Assembly: GCA_028683685.1 (NCBI GenBank) | Contig: JAQUHH010000020.1 | Location: 1-15,492 of the forward strand | Reading direction: 5' to 3' | DNA from: Bacteroidales bacterium | Lineage (GTDB): Bacteria; Bacteroidota; Bacteroidia; Bacteroidales; WCHB1-69 | Length of the DNA stretch: 15,492 bases | Notes under the pieces: generated by a model | What the model was told of the DNA's origin: nothing | Seen by the model: the letters and a program-made list of their open reading frames with translations, nothing else | The model's database searches: none | Shown: positions 1 to 8,170 of the stretch, piece by piece | Position numbering within the stretch: position 1 is the first letter of the stretch | Layout: the number at the start of each line of letters is the position of its first letter | Program-made: the position numbers and the translations under genes

Positions 1-1
1 A

Positions 2-1291
2 ATTCCGATGGAAGAGATTCAAAGTGCAGGAATTACCAATCAGAGAGAAACCGTAGTGCTTTGGGATAAACAAAGTGGTAAACCCGTTTATAATGCCATC
101 GTATGGCAAGATACTCGAACTGCTCAAAGATGTAATTTGCTTAAATCAACAAAATATGCAAAAATAATTGGTCAGAAAACAGGATTAATTATAGATCCTT
201 ATTTTTCGGCATCAAAAATTGAGTGGATTTTGAAAAATGTTGTAGAGGCAAGGGAATTGTTGGCTCAGGGCAGATTGCTTTTTGGAACGATTGATACATG
301 GTTGTGCTGGAATTTGACCGATGGAAAAGTTCATACTACCGATGTGAGCAATGCTTCGAGAACCATGCTTTTTAATATTCATACCTTGGAATGGGATGAT
401 GAACTTTTGGAGGTTTTTAATATTCCGAAAGAAATTCTTCCAGAAATTAAAAATAATGTTGATGATTTTGGTAAAACAGATTTCAAAACTCTTTGTGGAG
501 TAGAAATCCCCATTACAGCTATGGCAGGCGATCAACAAGCATCTTTGTTTGGACACGCTTGCTTTGATAAAGGAAATTTGAAAAATACATATGGAACAGG
601 TTGTTTTATAATGATGAATACAGGCAGTGGAGTGGTTAATTCCGAAAATGGCTTGTTGAGCACGATAGCATGGAAAATAAACAATGAAATAACGTACGCC
701 CTAGAAGGTTCTGTTTTTATTGCTGGAGCTGCTGTTCAGTGGCTGAGAGACAATATGGGATTGCTTAAAACGGCAGCCGAATCGGAGCAAATTGCAAAAT
801 CGGTGGAAGATACTGCCGGAACTTACTTTGTTCCCGCTTTTGCGGGTTTGGGAGCACCGTATTGGAATACAAATGCCCAGGGTGCATATATGGGCATTAC
901 GAGAGCGACTCGAAAAGAACATTTGGTCAGAGCAGTTTTAGAATCGATAGCGTTTCAAAATAAGGATGTTTTGGAAGTTATGATTACCGATTCTAATCAA
1001 TTGGTCAAAGCTATTTTTGTGGATGGTGGTGCATCCAACAATGCTTTTTTAATGCAGTTTCAAGCTGATATTTTAGGAATGAATATTCAACGTTCAATTA
1101 TTGATGAAACAACGGCAAAAGGAGTGGCAATGATGGCTTCTATGGCAACAGGAAATACAATGGAGGATTTTCGCAAAATGAATATTCACGATAAAATTTA
1201 CCCACCCAAAATGGAGGATTCAAAACGAAAGTTTTTGTATAAACAGTGGTTGAAAGCTGTGAAAACAATTGATTATCAGTCGTTTTTGTAA
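2..1291 (+). CDS. glpK: Glycerol kinase, 3' part (5' end outside window)
   Basis: ATP-dependent phosphorylation of glycerol to glycerol 3-phosphate in the cytoplasm; FGGY carbohydrate kinase family. The frame is open to the window edge. The first in-window Met (position 8) aligns inside the family, just before the conserved AGITNQRET segment, so it is not the real start. About 70 N-terminal residues, including the first phosphate-binding loop, are missing from a family length near 500. Visible family landmarks are KPVYNAIVWQDTRT, the YFSASKIEWIL stretch (FGGY signature 1 region), MAGDQQASLFGH with the expected catalytic Asp, the nucleotide-site YGTGCF, FAGLGAPYWN, and GAYMGITRATRKEHLVRA followed by LESIAFQ (signature 2 region). 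The C-terminus at residue 427 of the visible Met frame is normal. It converges on gcvP and ends at a bidirectional terminator. No glycerol uptake gene is visible on this side. Family assignment is very secure. Confidence 0.96.
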   Translation: MPMEEIQSAGITNQRETVVLWDKQSGKPVYNAIVWQDTRTAQRCNLLKSTKYAKIIGQKTGLIIDPYFSASKIEWILKNVVEARELLAQGRLLFGTIDTWLCWNLTDGKVHTTDVSNASRTMLFNIHTLEWDDELLEVFNIPKEILPEIKNNVDDFGKTDFKTLCGVEIPITAMAGDQQASLFGHACFDKGNLKNTYGTGCFIMMNTGSGVVNSENGLLSTIAWKINNEITYALEGSVFIAGAAVQWLRDNMGLLKTAAESEQIAKSVEDTAGTYFVPAFAGLGAPYWNTNAQGAYMGITRATRKEHLVRAVLESIAFQNKDVLEVMITDSNQLVKAIFVDGGASNNAFLMQFQADILGMNIQRSIIDETTAKGVAMMASMATGNTMEDFRKMNIHDKIYPPKMEDSKRKFLYKQWLKAVKTIDYQSFL

Positions 1292-1345
1292 GATGTGATT
1301 TTCGATTATTTTTGTTTAAAAAGATTTTATTTTCAGAACCCTTTT

Positions 1346-1380
1346 AAAAAAAAGAGCTTGGATTTTCCAAGCTCTTTTTA
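1346..1380. terminator. Bidirectional Rho-independent terminator between glpK and gcvP
   Basis: The arms AAAAAGAGCTTGGA and TCCAAGCTCTTTTT pair perfectly around a 3-nt TTT loop. The A-run on the left and T-run on the right give a U-tract to transcripts from either side. It lies 55 bp after the glpK stop and also beyond the gcvP stop on the other strand, so it can end both convergent transcripts. Confidence 0.9.
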
Positions 1381-1407
1381 ATTCTTTTTCAGAATGTATT
1401 TTAAACC

Positions 1408-1440
1408 CTTTGCAAGAAAACGTCAAGTTTTCTTGCAAAG
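1408..1440. repeat. Perfect 14-bp inverted repeat beside the gcvP stop
   Basis: CTTTGCAAGAAAAC (1408-1421) and GTTTTCTTGCAAAG (1427-1440) are exact reverse complements around GTCAA. The hairpin begins 8 bp after the gcvP stop codon. Neither side has a T-run, so it is not a classical intrinsic terminator. It could be an mRNA 3'-end stabiliser for gcvP or a copy of a dispersed palindromic element. Confidence 0.75.
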
Positions 1441-1447
1441 ACTTATA

Positions 1448-4318
1448 CTACATGTAGCTTTCGATAGGCTCACAAGTACAAACCAAATTTCGGTCACCAT
1501 AAGCATCATCAATGCGGGTTACAGTAGGCCAATATTTATCGGCATGAGGTAAGGGATAAGCCGCTTTTTGTCGACTGTATGGGAAATTCCATTCATCTGC
1601 GGTTACCATAAGAGCAGTATGAGGTGCTTTTTTGAAAACATTTACTACTTTATCTGCTTTGCCTTCTTCAATTTCACGAATTTCTTGACGAATTGCGATT
1701 AGTGCATCACACAAACGATCAATTTCGCTGAGAGGTTCGCTTTCGGTGGGTTCTATCATTAATGTTCCGTGCACTGGGAAAGCAACTGTTGGTGCGTGGA
1801 ATCCGTAATCCATCAATCGTTTAGCGATATCTCCAACTTGAACGCCAGTGGATAAACTAAATTCGTTGCAATCGAGGATAAATTCGTGAGCACAAAATCC
1901 TTTGGAACCAGTGTACAATATTTTATAATCTTTTTCTAGACGTTTCATCATGTAGTTGGCATTTAACATTGCCATTTTGGTAGATTCTGTGAGTCCTTCT
2001 CCGCCCAGAAGTTTGATGTACCCATATGAAATGGCTGTTACTAGGGCGCTTCCAAAAGGAGCTCGAGAAACGGTATTTCCATTCTTGCTACCTGTTTTTA
2101 TGAATGGATGAATGGGTAAAAACTCCACCAAGTGTTTTGCTACGCCAATTGGACCAACACCAGGTCCGCCCCCGCCATGAGGGATGGCAAAAGTTTTATG
2201 TAGATTTAAGTGGCAAACATCGGCTTTCATAAATCCAGGGGATGTTAATCCAACTTGAGCATTCATATTGGCACCGTCCATGTATACCTGTCCGCCATAT
2301 TGGTGAATCGTATTGATGATTTCCAAAATAGCTTCTTCAAAAACGCCGTGTGTGGAAGGATAGGTAATCATGATTCCAGCAAGAATCTCTTTATTGGCTT
2401 CTGCTTTGGCTTTCAGGTCGGCTACATCAACATTCCCTTTTTCGTCCGATTTTACAATGACAATGTCCATGCCTGCCATAACAGCACTGGCTGGATTTGT
2501 TCCGTGAGCAGAGGAGGGGATGAGTAATAAATTGCGATTTACATCGCCTCTGCTTTGGTGATAAGCACGGATAATCATTAAGCCTGAATATTCTCCAGAT
2601 GCACCTGAATTAGGTTGGAATGACATCGCTGCAAAACCAGTAATTTCGGATAGGTCTCTGTCGAGTTCTGAAAACATTCGAAGGTAGCCTTGTGCTTGAT
2701 CTGCTGGGACAAAAGGGTGAATGGCACCAAATTCAGGCCAACTCATATAAAATAGTTCGGCAGCAGCATTTAGTTTCATGGTGCAACTTCCCAGTGGAAT
2801 CATTGCTCTGTTTAATGATAAATCTTTGATTTCAAGACTTTTAATATATCTCATCATCTCTGTTTCTGAATGGTAAGTATTGAAAACAGGATGTGTTAAA
2901 AATTGAGATTTGCGATTTAGTTTTGCAGGAATACTTTGGAGAGTAACACAATAAGTAGGGTCACAAACATATGTATTGTACGATTTTCCGTTGGCTTTTG
3001 CTAAAATTTGCAAAATGACGTTAATGTCATTCAAAGAAGTCGTTTCGTCAATGCTAATGCCAATATGTTGTGCATCTACGTAACGGAAGTTCATTTTTTG
3101 CTCCAAAGCAGCTTTACGAATGGTTTCGATGGAGACTCCTTGGGGTAGTTTAATCAATAAAGTATCAAAGAAGTTTGAGTTAAGTTGTTGATAACCAATT
3201 TTTTTGACTTCATCATTCAAAACACAAGTTAAGATATTGATGTGGCGTGCAATTTCTTTGATGCCTTTTTGTCCGTGATATATGGCATACATTCCAGCCA
3301 TAGTAGCCAAAAGGGCTTGAGCTGTGCAAATGTTTGAAGTTGCTTTTTCACGTTTTATATGTTGTTCGCGTGTTTGTAGAGCCATTCTCAATGCACGATT
3401 TCCATTAGCATCTACAGAAATGCCAATAATACGTCCAGGGAGATTGCGTTTAAATTTTTCACTAACGGCTAAATAAGCAGCATGTGGACCACCATAACCC
3501 ATGGGAATACCAAATCGTTGAGTAGTGCCAAAAACCGCATCTGCTCCCCATTCTCCTGGAGGAGTTAAGAGTGCTAAACTTAATAAATCAGCGGCAACGC
3601 CAACCAAAATATTTTGTTCGTGTGCTTTTTCTACAAATGTTTGATAATCATTGATTTGTCCAAATTCGTTGGGGTATTGAACAATCATGCCAAAATAAGA
3701 ATTGTCAAATTTGAAATCGGATGTATTTCCAAATACCAAATTAATACCCAATGGATTAGATCTGGTTTTCAGAACTTCAATGGTTTGAGGGAAAACATCT
3801 TCCGAAACAAAGAAATTTGCACAATTACTTTTTACTTGTTCGCGTGTTCTGGAATTGAAAAACATTACCATTGTTTCTGCGGCTGCTGTAGATTCATCTA
3901 AGAGTGAAGCGTTGGCTATGGGCAGTGCTGTTAAGTCGGAAACCATGGTTTGAAAGTTTAAAAGAGCTTCCAAACGTCCTTGTGAAATTTCAGCTTGATA
4001 AGGAGTGTACGAGGTGTACCAACCTGGATTTTCAAGGATGTTGCGTAAAATAACACCAGGTGTTATAGTGTTGTAATAACCCAATCCAATGTATGATTTA
4101 TATATTTTGTTTTCAGATCCTATTTCTTTGATAAGATTCATGTATTCCCATTCGTTTAATCCTTTTCCAATAGTTAATTTTCCAGGAAGACGAATGTCAG
4201 CGGGAATAATTTTACCAACCAATTCGTTAATGTCTTTTAAGCCAAGTGTTTTAAGCATTTGACTAGTCTGCTCAGCTCTTGGTCCAATGTGGCGAGCTGT
4301 AAAGTTGTCTGTTATCAT
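1448..4318 (-). CDS. gcvP: Glycine dehydrogenase (decarboxylating), P-protein of the glycine cleavage system
   Basis: PLP enzyme that decarboxylates glycine and passes the aminomethyl group to the lipoyl arm of H-protein (GcvH). This is the single-chain form (956 residues from the chosen start; the E. coli enzyme is about 957), with both halves fused rather than split GcvPA/GcvPB subunits. The N-terminus shows the family signature FTARHIGPR. The PLP-binding Lys is about residue 708 in HLNLHKTFAIPHGGGGPG, and FQPNSGASGEYSGL and PLGSCTMKLNAA are also typical. The open frame can begin at a TTG at 4339, but I prefer the ATG at 4318. It puts the conserved N-terminus where it belongs, and the TAAGTTTG promoter core at 4351-4358 would leave almost no leader before the TTG. 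The leader looks far too short for a glycine riboswitch. gcvT and gcvH are not in the window. Confidence 0.96.
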   Translation of the reverse strand: MITDNFTARHIGPRAEQTSQMLKTLGLKDINELVGKIIPADIRLPGKLTIGKGLNEWEYMNLIKEIGSENKIYKSYIGLGYYNTITPGVILRNILENPGWYTSYTPYQAEISQGRLEALLNFQTMVSDLTALPIANASLLDESTAAAETMVMFFNSRTREQVKSNCANFFVSEDVFPQTIEVLKTRSNPLGINLVFGNTSDFKFDNSYFGMIVQYPNEFGQINDYQTFVEKAHEQNILVGVAADLLSLALLTPPGEWGADAVFGTTQRFGIPMGYGGPHAAYLAVSEKFKRNLPGRIIGISVDANGNRALRMALQTREQHIKREKATSNICTAQALLATMAGMYAIYHGQKGIKEIARHINILTCVLNDEVKKIGYQQLNSNFFDTLLIKLPQGVSIETIRKAALEQKMNFRYVDAQHIGISIDETTSLNDINVILQILAKANGKSYNTYVCDPTYCVTLQSIPAKLNRKSQFLTHPVFNTYHSETEMMRYIKSLEIKDLSLNRAMIPLGSCTMKLNAAAELFYMSWPEFGAIHPFVPADQAQGYLRMFSELDRDLSEITGFAAMSFQPNSGASGEYSGLMIIRAYHQSRGDVNRNLLLIPSSAHGTNPASAVMAGMDIVIVKSDEKGNVDVADLKAKAEANKEILAGIMITYPSTHGVFEEAILEIINTIHQYGGQVYMDGANMNAQVGLTSPGFMKADVCHLNLHKTFAIPHGGGGPGVGPIGVAKHLVEFLPIHPFIKTGSKNGNTVSRAPFGSALVTAISYGYIKLLGGEGLTESTKMAMLNANYMMKRLEKDYKILYTGSKGFCAHEFILDCNEFSLSTGVQVGDIAKRLMDYGFHAPTVAFPVHGTLMIEPTESEPLSEIDRLCDALIAIRQEIREIEEGKADKVVNVFKKAPHTALMVTADEWNFPYSRQKAAYPLPHADKYWPTVTRIDDAYGDRNLVCTCEPIESYM

Positions 4319-4350
4319 GATGTGATTTTTTGTTTTCAAATTTCGTTGAG

Positions 4351-4358
4351 CAAACTTA
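4351..4358 (-). promoter_or_regulatory. Probable gcvP promoter core (TAnnTTTG)
   Basis: The minus strand reads TAAGTTTGC, a full match to the Bacteroidota -7 element TAnnTTTG with a following pyrimidine. It lies about 32 bp before the gcvP ATG. The -33 element is weak: only T-rich sequence, no clear TTTG at the right distance. Confidence 0.55.
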
Positions 4359-4804
4359 CAAAAAAGATTATTATTAAAGAAAAATCTTTACATTTTTTCA
4401 GATTATAGTTGGCTTTAATCTGTTTTTGTTTAATTTAATCGAAACAGCCTCTTAAATTTGGAATAAGTTTGTCAATGGAATCGATGTTCTATTATTTTTA
4501 ACATATTTATATTTGAATGGTTTTAATTACGCTTGATAAATTCTATAGTGGTCATTACATGCAACTTAAGTAGTCACTGCAATAAAACTGTGTTTTCTTG
4601 CGAACACTAAATCGTATAAAGTGCATATCCAACTTAATTAGAATTCATATTATTTAGCTATTTTCAAAATATATTTTTCGTAATTCTATTTTTCGGCAAA
4701 CGTTTTGTATATTAAATTTGTCTTATTTTTGATAGATTGAAACAAAAGTTCCAATAAATCCGTAATATCATTGAGTTATTTTATGTAATTTTGTAATTAT
4801 TTTT
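4359..4804. other. Divergent intergenic region between gcvP and the surface-protein operon
   Basis: About 450 bp of very AT-rich sequence. No plausible coding frame, tRNA, repeat array or riboswitch was recognised. Only the candidate promoter cores listed separately were found; their position suggests the region serves both divergent transcripts. Confidence 0.6.
4703..4793 (+). promoter_or_regulatory. Candidate promoter cores for the surface-protein operon
   Basis: Three TAnnTTTG matches precede the start at 4805: TAAATTTG (4713-4720), TATTTTTG (4724-4731) and TAATTTTG (4786-4793). The second has a TTTG 16 nt upstream (4704-4707), slightly closer than the usual spacing. The third would give a nearly leaderless mRNA and has no good -33 element. 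In DNA this AT-rich some matches are expected by chance, so which one is used is open. Confidence 0.4.
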
Positions 4805-6109
4805 ATGATACCTAGTGAAAAACATTTTATTAATTTTGATAGCCAATTTTTGATATTGGTTTTATTCCTTTTCCTTCCTTTTGTAGGAATTGGACAAAAT
4901 TATAATTTGGTGGTATCCGATACTTGGCTTTCTGTTCAGAATAGCGCAGCCGTTAATGTGTCTGGAAATCTTGTGAACGAAGATAATGGGAGTATCAAAT
5001 TAGATGGTAAAATTTGTGTTGGGAGTCATGTAATTAACAATGCTGATAATAATATGTTTTTAGACCAGCAAGTGATTCCTACAGGAGTTTTAATGATGAG
5101 CTCGCTCCTTATTAATCAACAAATTCGAGGTTTTGGAAATTCTATCTTTTTCCCAAATTTACATCTTATTGGGACTAAAAAGACATTGTATTTGGCAGAT
5201 TGTCAGGTTAATAATAAATTATTTGTAGAAGCTGAGTTTGAGTTAAATAGATTAAATTTTATTATAAATAACAAAAACACAGATGGTATTCATTACATTT
5301 CTGGTTTTATTCGTTCTGAGTCGCAACCTTCGCAATATGGTACCATTCAGTGGAATATTCAAAATAATACAGGTGCTTTTTCTATTCCTTTTGGAAGTGG
5401 CATGGGCAACGAAAATGATTTGAATTTAACCATCATTACCGAAACATCTGGTTCTGCTGAAGGCTTTTACAAAACGGCTACTTATCCAACTGAAGATTTT
5501 ACTAACATTCCCTTTCCATCCATGGTAATGTCGTTGGATCCTTATCAGGAAGTAAATGTTGTGGATCGGTTTTGGTTTGTAGAGCCTACATACGTTTCTC
5601 GCCCGAATATTAGTTTGGCTTTTAAATATAATCCAAATGATTTTGACACTCCCAATCAAGTTCGGGAAAATACATTAGAAGCGGTTCGACACAATGATGC
5701 TCAGCAAAAATGGGACGATTGGAAACCGGGTGGAATTGTAAATCCTCAAACAAAAACGGTACTTACAAATTCTATTCCTCGTCAACATCAATTCTCGCAT
5801 TGGGCTTTGGTGAGTGAAGATGAGAGTGGAGATATATGGATGCCAAATGCATTTTCTCCAGATAGAGATGAATATTTTACCAATGAGGATTACGGTCCAG
5901 TTATAACATTTCCTTATGCAAAATATGAATTTTTCATTTTTAATCGTTGGGGAGAACCGATTTTTGAATCCTCTGATATAAATATTAGATGGGATGGAAC
6001 CTACAAAGGTGAAGTTGTGCCAATGGGTACTTACGCTTGGCTCATCGTCATTACCAAACATTCAACCAAAAAGTATAAATACAACGGTATCGTTAATGTA
6101 ATTTTATAA
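4805..6109 (+). CDS. Secreted protein with type-B T9SS (gliding-motility) C-terminal domain
   Basis: 434 residues. The N-terminus has a short head and then a strongly hydrophobic stretch (FLILVLFLFLPFVGIGQ) ending like a Sec signal peptide near residue 30. The middle (about 31-340) is Asn/Ser/Thr-rich, beta-type sequence that I do not recognise as a named domain. From about residue 343 it matches the gliding-motility-associated C-terminal domain (type IX secretion, type B sorting): MPNAFSPDRDEYF, then YEFFIFNRWGEPIFES, IRWDGTYKGE and VPMGTYAWLI. I infer export across the outer membrane by T9SS. Type-B cargo is often encoded next to a PorP/SprF-like protein, but none is visible here. The collagen-like gene starts 9 bp after the stop, so the two are almost certainly co-transcribed. 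The ATG has no Shine-Dalgarno sequence, as usual in this phylum. Confidence 0.85.
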   Translation: MIPSEKHFINFDSQFLILVLFLFLPFVGIGQNYNLVVSDTWLSVQNSAAVNVSGNLVNEDNGSIKLDGKICVGSHVINNADNNMFLDQQVIPTGVLMMSSLLINQQIRGFGNSIFFPNLHLIGTKKTLYLADCQVNNKLFVEAEFELNRLNFIINNKNTDGIHYISGFIRSESQPSQYGTIQWNIQNNTGAFSIPFGSGMGNENDLNLTIITETSGSAEGFYKTATYPTEDFTNIPFPSMVMSLDPYQEVNVVDRFWFVEPTYVSRPNISLAFKYNPNDFDTPNQVRENTLEAVRHNDAQQKWDDWKPGGIVNPQTKTVLTNSIPRQHQFSHWALVSEDESGDIWMPNAFSPDRDEYFTNEDYGPVITFPYAKYEFFIFNRWGEPIFESSDINIRWDGTYKGEVVPMGTYAWLIVITKHSTKKYKYNGIVNVIL

Positions 6110-6118
6110 TTCTGAATT

Positions 6119-8095
6119 ATGATGGCAAAAAAAATAGTTTCAAAAATAAGTAGTAGTATCGTTTTATTAAGCATATTACTGATTTTTTCCTTTCAAGGGA
6201 GGGCTCAAAATGATGGAGTATATATTGGTAATACCATAAATTTGCCGCATCAAAATGCTGCTTTGGAAATTGCATCCAATAATAAAGGTCTACTTATTCC
6301 TCGTTGGGATTCTAATATGCGGGTGAATTTTGTGCCAACACAAGCTGGTGCTACCGGATTGTTGGTTTTTGATACTGATTATAAATGCTTTTATTATTTT
6401 ATTGAAAATCCCAATCGTTGGGTTTCTTTGTGTGAACCGATTGGTTCGGGAACAACTCCAGGCGATTGCGATTGTCCTGGATTGCGTTTTGAATGGTTTA
6501 ATGATACTTTGTGTATTGGGGTTGATACTCTTGGTGCTCCTATGGATTGTATGCCTTTGGCAGGGGCTCCAGGTGTGGATGGAATTCCTGGTATTGATGG
6601 GCTTGATGGGCACGGTTTGGTTTTTGAATGGCACGGAGATACTATTTGTGTTCAGGTTGATACTTTAGGGGCAATTCCAGAATGTTATCCGCTAGGAATG
6701 GGATATCAGGCGGTCGGTACAGATACTTTAGCCATTTGGAGTCATGCAACTCATGATACTTTATTTATAGTTGCACCACAGGGACCGGTGGGTCCACAGG
6801 GAGAAGATGGCTATGGTTTGGTTTTTGAATGGCACAACGATAGCCTCTGTGTGAGTGTGGATACTTTGAATGCTCTATGGACATGCTATCCGGTTGGTTT
6901 TCAGTATGCTGCAATAGGAACAGATACTATTGCAATATGGACACATGGGAATGATACTATTTATATGCAAATACCACAGGGACCACAGGGCGATGTCGGG
7001 CCGATGGGACCTGAAGGTCCGGGTTTGGTCTACGATTGGCAGGGCGATAGCCTTTGTGTAAGAGTGGATACATTAGGAGCTCCTTGGACATGTTATGAAG
7101 TGGGATTTAATTATACAGTAATTGGGAATGACACTATTGCAATATGGACACATGGCAATGATACTATTTATATGCAAATACCACAGGGACCGCAGGGCGA
7201 TGTGGGACCGATGGGACCTGAAGGTCCGGGTTTGGTCTACGATTGGCAGGGCGATAGCCTTTGTGTAAGAGTAGATACTATTGGAGCTCCTTGGACATGT
7301 TATGAAGTGGGATTTAATTATACAGTAATTGGGAATGACACTATTGCAATATGGACACATGGCAATGATACTATTTATATGCAAATACCACAGGGACCAC
7401 AAGGAGATCAGGGACCTGTTGGATATGGATTAATATACGAATGGCAAGGAACTGAATTGTGTGTAGCTATTGATTCTGGGCAAGTTCCGGTAGTTTGGAC
7501 ATGTATTGATGTACAAGGTCCTGCTGGTCCAGAGGGTCCTGCTGGTATTGCTGGAGTAGAAGGTCCCGAAGGTCCACAAGGTCCAGAGGGTCCACAAGGA
7601 TTACCGGGAGCAGATGGAGCACAAGGTCCTGCTGGCCCCGAAGGTCCGATGGGTCCACAAGGTCCCGAGGGTCCACAAGGAGTACCGGGAGCAGATGGAG
7701 CACAAGGTCCTGCTGGTCCCACTGGTGCAACTGGTCCTGCAGGTCCAGTCGGTCCTGCTGGTCCCACTGGTGCAACTGGTGCAGATGGAGCAGATGGTGC
7801 AGTTGGTCCCGAAGGTCCACAAGGATTACCGGGAGCAGATGGAGCACAAGGTCCTGCTGGTCCCACTGGTGCAACTGGTCCTGCTGGTCCAGTCGGTCCT
7901 GCTGGTCCCACTGGTGCAACTGGTGCAGATGGTGCAGATGGAGCAGATGGAGTAGGTGTTCCATCCACTGCGAATACAGGTGATATGTTGTATTATAATG
8001 GTACAGATTGGGTAACTATTTCTGCACCATCGTCAACAGGCACCTTTTGTTTACAATTCATTGATGGAGTATTACAGTGGGCTGCTTGTCCATAA
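6119..8095 (+). CDS. Modular collagen-like surface protein with cysteine-pair repeats
   Basis: 658 residues. Sec signal peptide: MMAKK, a hydrophobic run, then FSFQGRAQ, cut near residue 30. Residues about 31-107 resemble the short N-terminal domain common in Bacteroidota adhesin/fibre-like proteins (NAALEIASNNKGLLIPR, then TGLLVFDTDYKCFYYF). About 115-465 holds six copies of a module with the core G-L-x-(F/Y)-(E/D)-W-x-x-(D/T)-x-(L/I)-C-(V/I); the first five have CX11C, the last CX13C. Copies are joined by IAIWTHGNDTIYMQIPQGP-type segments and short Gly-X-Y stretches. About 467-613 is almost pure Gly-X-Y (roughly 48 triplets, such as GPAGPTGATGPAGPVGPAG). The last 45 residues (GDMLYYNGTDWV...GVLQWAACP) are a small C-terminal domain frequent in such proteins. 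There is no T9SS sorting domain and no lipobox, so the export route beyond the periplasm is unknown. I infer a trimeric, disulphide-stabilised fibre or stalk. Two adjacent modules are nearly identical in DNA. Confidence 0.88.
   Translation: MMAKKIVSKISSSIVLLSILLIFSFQGRAQNDGVYIGNTINLPHQNAALEIASNNKGLLIPRWDSNMRVNFVPTQAGATGLLVFDTDYKCFYYFIENPNRWVSLCEPIGSGTTPGDCDCPGLRFEWFNDTLCIGVDTLGAPMDCMPLAGAPGVDGIPGIDGLDGHGLVFEWHGDTICVQVDTLGAIPECYPLGMGYQAVGTDTLAIWSHATHDTLFIVAPQGPVGPQGEDGYGLVFEWHNDSLCVSVDTLNALWTCYPVGFQYAAIGTDTIAIWTHGNDTIYMQIPQGPQGDVGPMGPEGPGLVYDWQGDSLCVRVDTLGAPWTCYEVGFNYTVIGNDTIAIWTHGNDTIYMQIPQGPQGDVGPMGPEGPGLVYDWQGDSLCVRVDTIGAPWTCYEVGFNYTVIGNDTIAIWTHGNDTIYMQIPQGPQGDQGPVGYGLIYEWQGTELCVAIDSGQVPVVWTCIDVQGPAGPEGPAGIAGVEGPEGPQGPEGPQGLPGADGAQGPAGPEGPMGPQGPEGPQGVPGADGAQGPAGPTGATGPAGPVGPAGPTGATGADGADGAVGPEGPQGLPGADGAQGPAGPTGATGPAGPVGPAGPTGATGADGADGADGVGVPSTANTGDMLYYNGTDWVTISAPSSTGTFCLQFIDGVLQWAACP
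6981..7394 (+). repeat. Two nearly identical 207-bp tandem repeats inside the collagen-like gene
   Basis: Positions 6981-7187 and 7188-7394 align without gaps. I count about 7 differences in 207 bp, most of them silent. Each unit encodes 69 residues (one cysteine-pair module plus linker). Similarity continues weakly into a 198-bp unit upstream (from 6783) and into the sequence after 7395. This indicates recent duplication or gene conversion, in frame. Confidence 0.9.
7603..7932 (+). repeat. Internal repeats in the Gly-X-Y collagen-like region
   Basis: A segment starting ACCGGGAGCAGATGGAGCAC occurs at 7603, 7684 and 7828. The copies at 7684-7788 and 7828-7932 match over about 105 bp with one mismatch by eye, offset by 144 bp (48 codons). 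All offsets are multiples of 9 bp, so insertion or loss of units keeps both the reading frame and the Gly-X-Y phase. Confidence 0.85.
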
Positions 8096-8115
8096 AAGAA
8101 ATAAAATTCATTAAT

Positions 8116-8147
8116 AAAAGGCTTCCTGAGGGGAGCCTTTTTTTTGT
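8116..8147 (+). terminator. Rho-independent terminator of the collagen-like gene
   Basis: AAAAGGCTTCC pairs with GGGAGCCTTTT (one T-G wobble) around a TGAG loop, followed by a run of T. It starts 20 bp after the stop codon. Confidence 0.92.
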
Positions 8148-8170
8148 GATTATAAAATGTTTTTTAGTAT

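Noticed and set aside
8..1291. Met at position 8 as the true start of glycerol kinase
   Set aside because: It lies about 70 residues inside the family alignment and the frame is open to the window edge.
2255..2527. Plus-strand frame inside gcvP
   Set aside because: Antisense shadow of a strongly conserved gene.
7614..7955. Plus-strand frame within the collagen region with Val/Leu/Gln repeats
   Set aside because: Out-of-frame reading of the same repeats; lies wholly inside the real gene.
7408..7968. Long minus-strand frame rich in Pro, Gly and Ala, antisense to the collagen region
   Set aside because: It is the mirror of the Gly-X-Y codon pattern (GGT/CCT repeats read as Pro/Gly/Ala); the plus-strand protein has a signal peptide, modules and a C-terminal domain, so this is a shadow.
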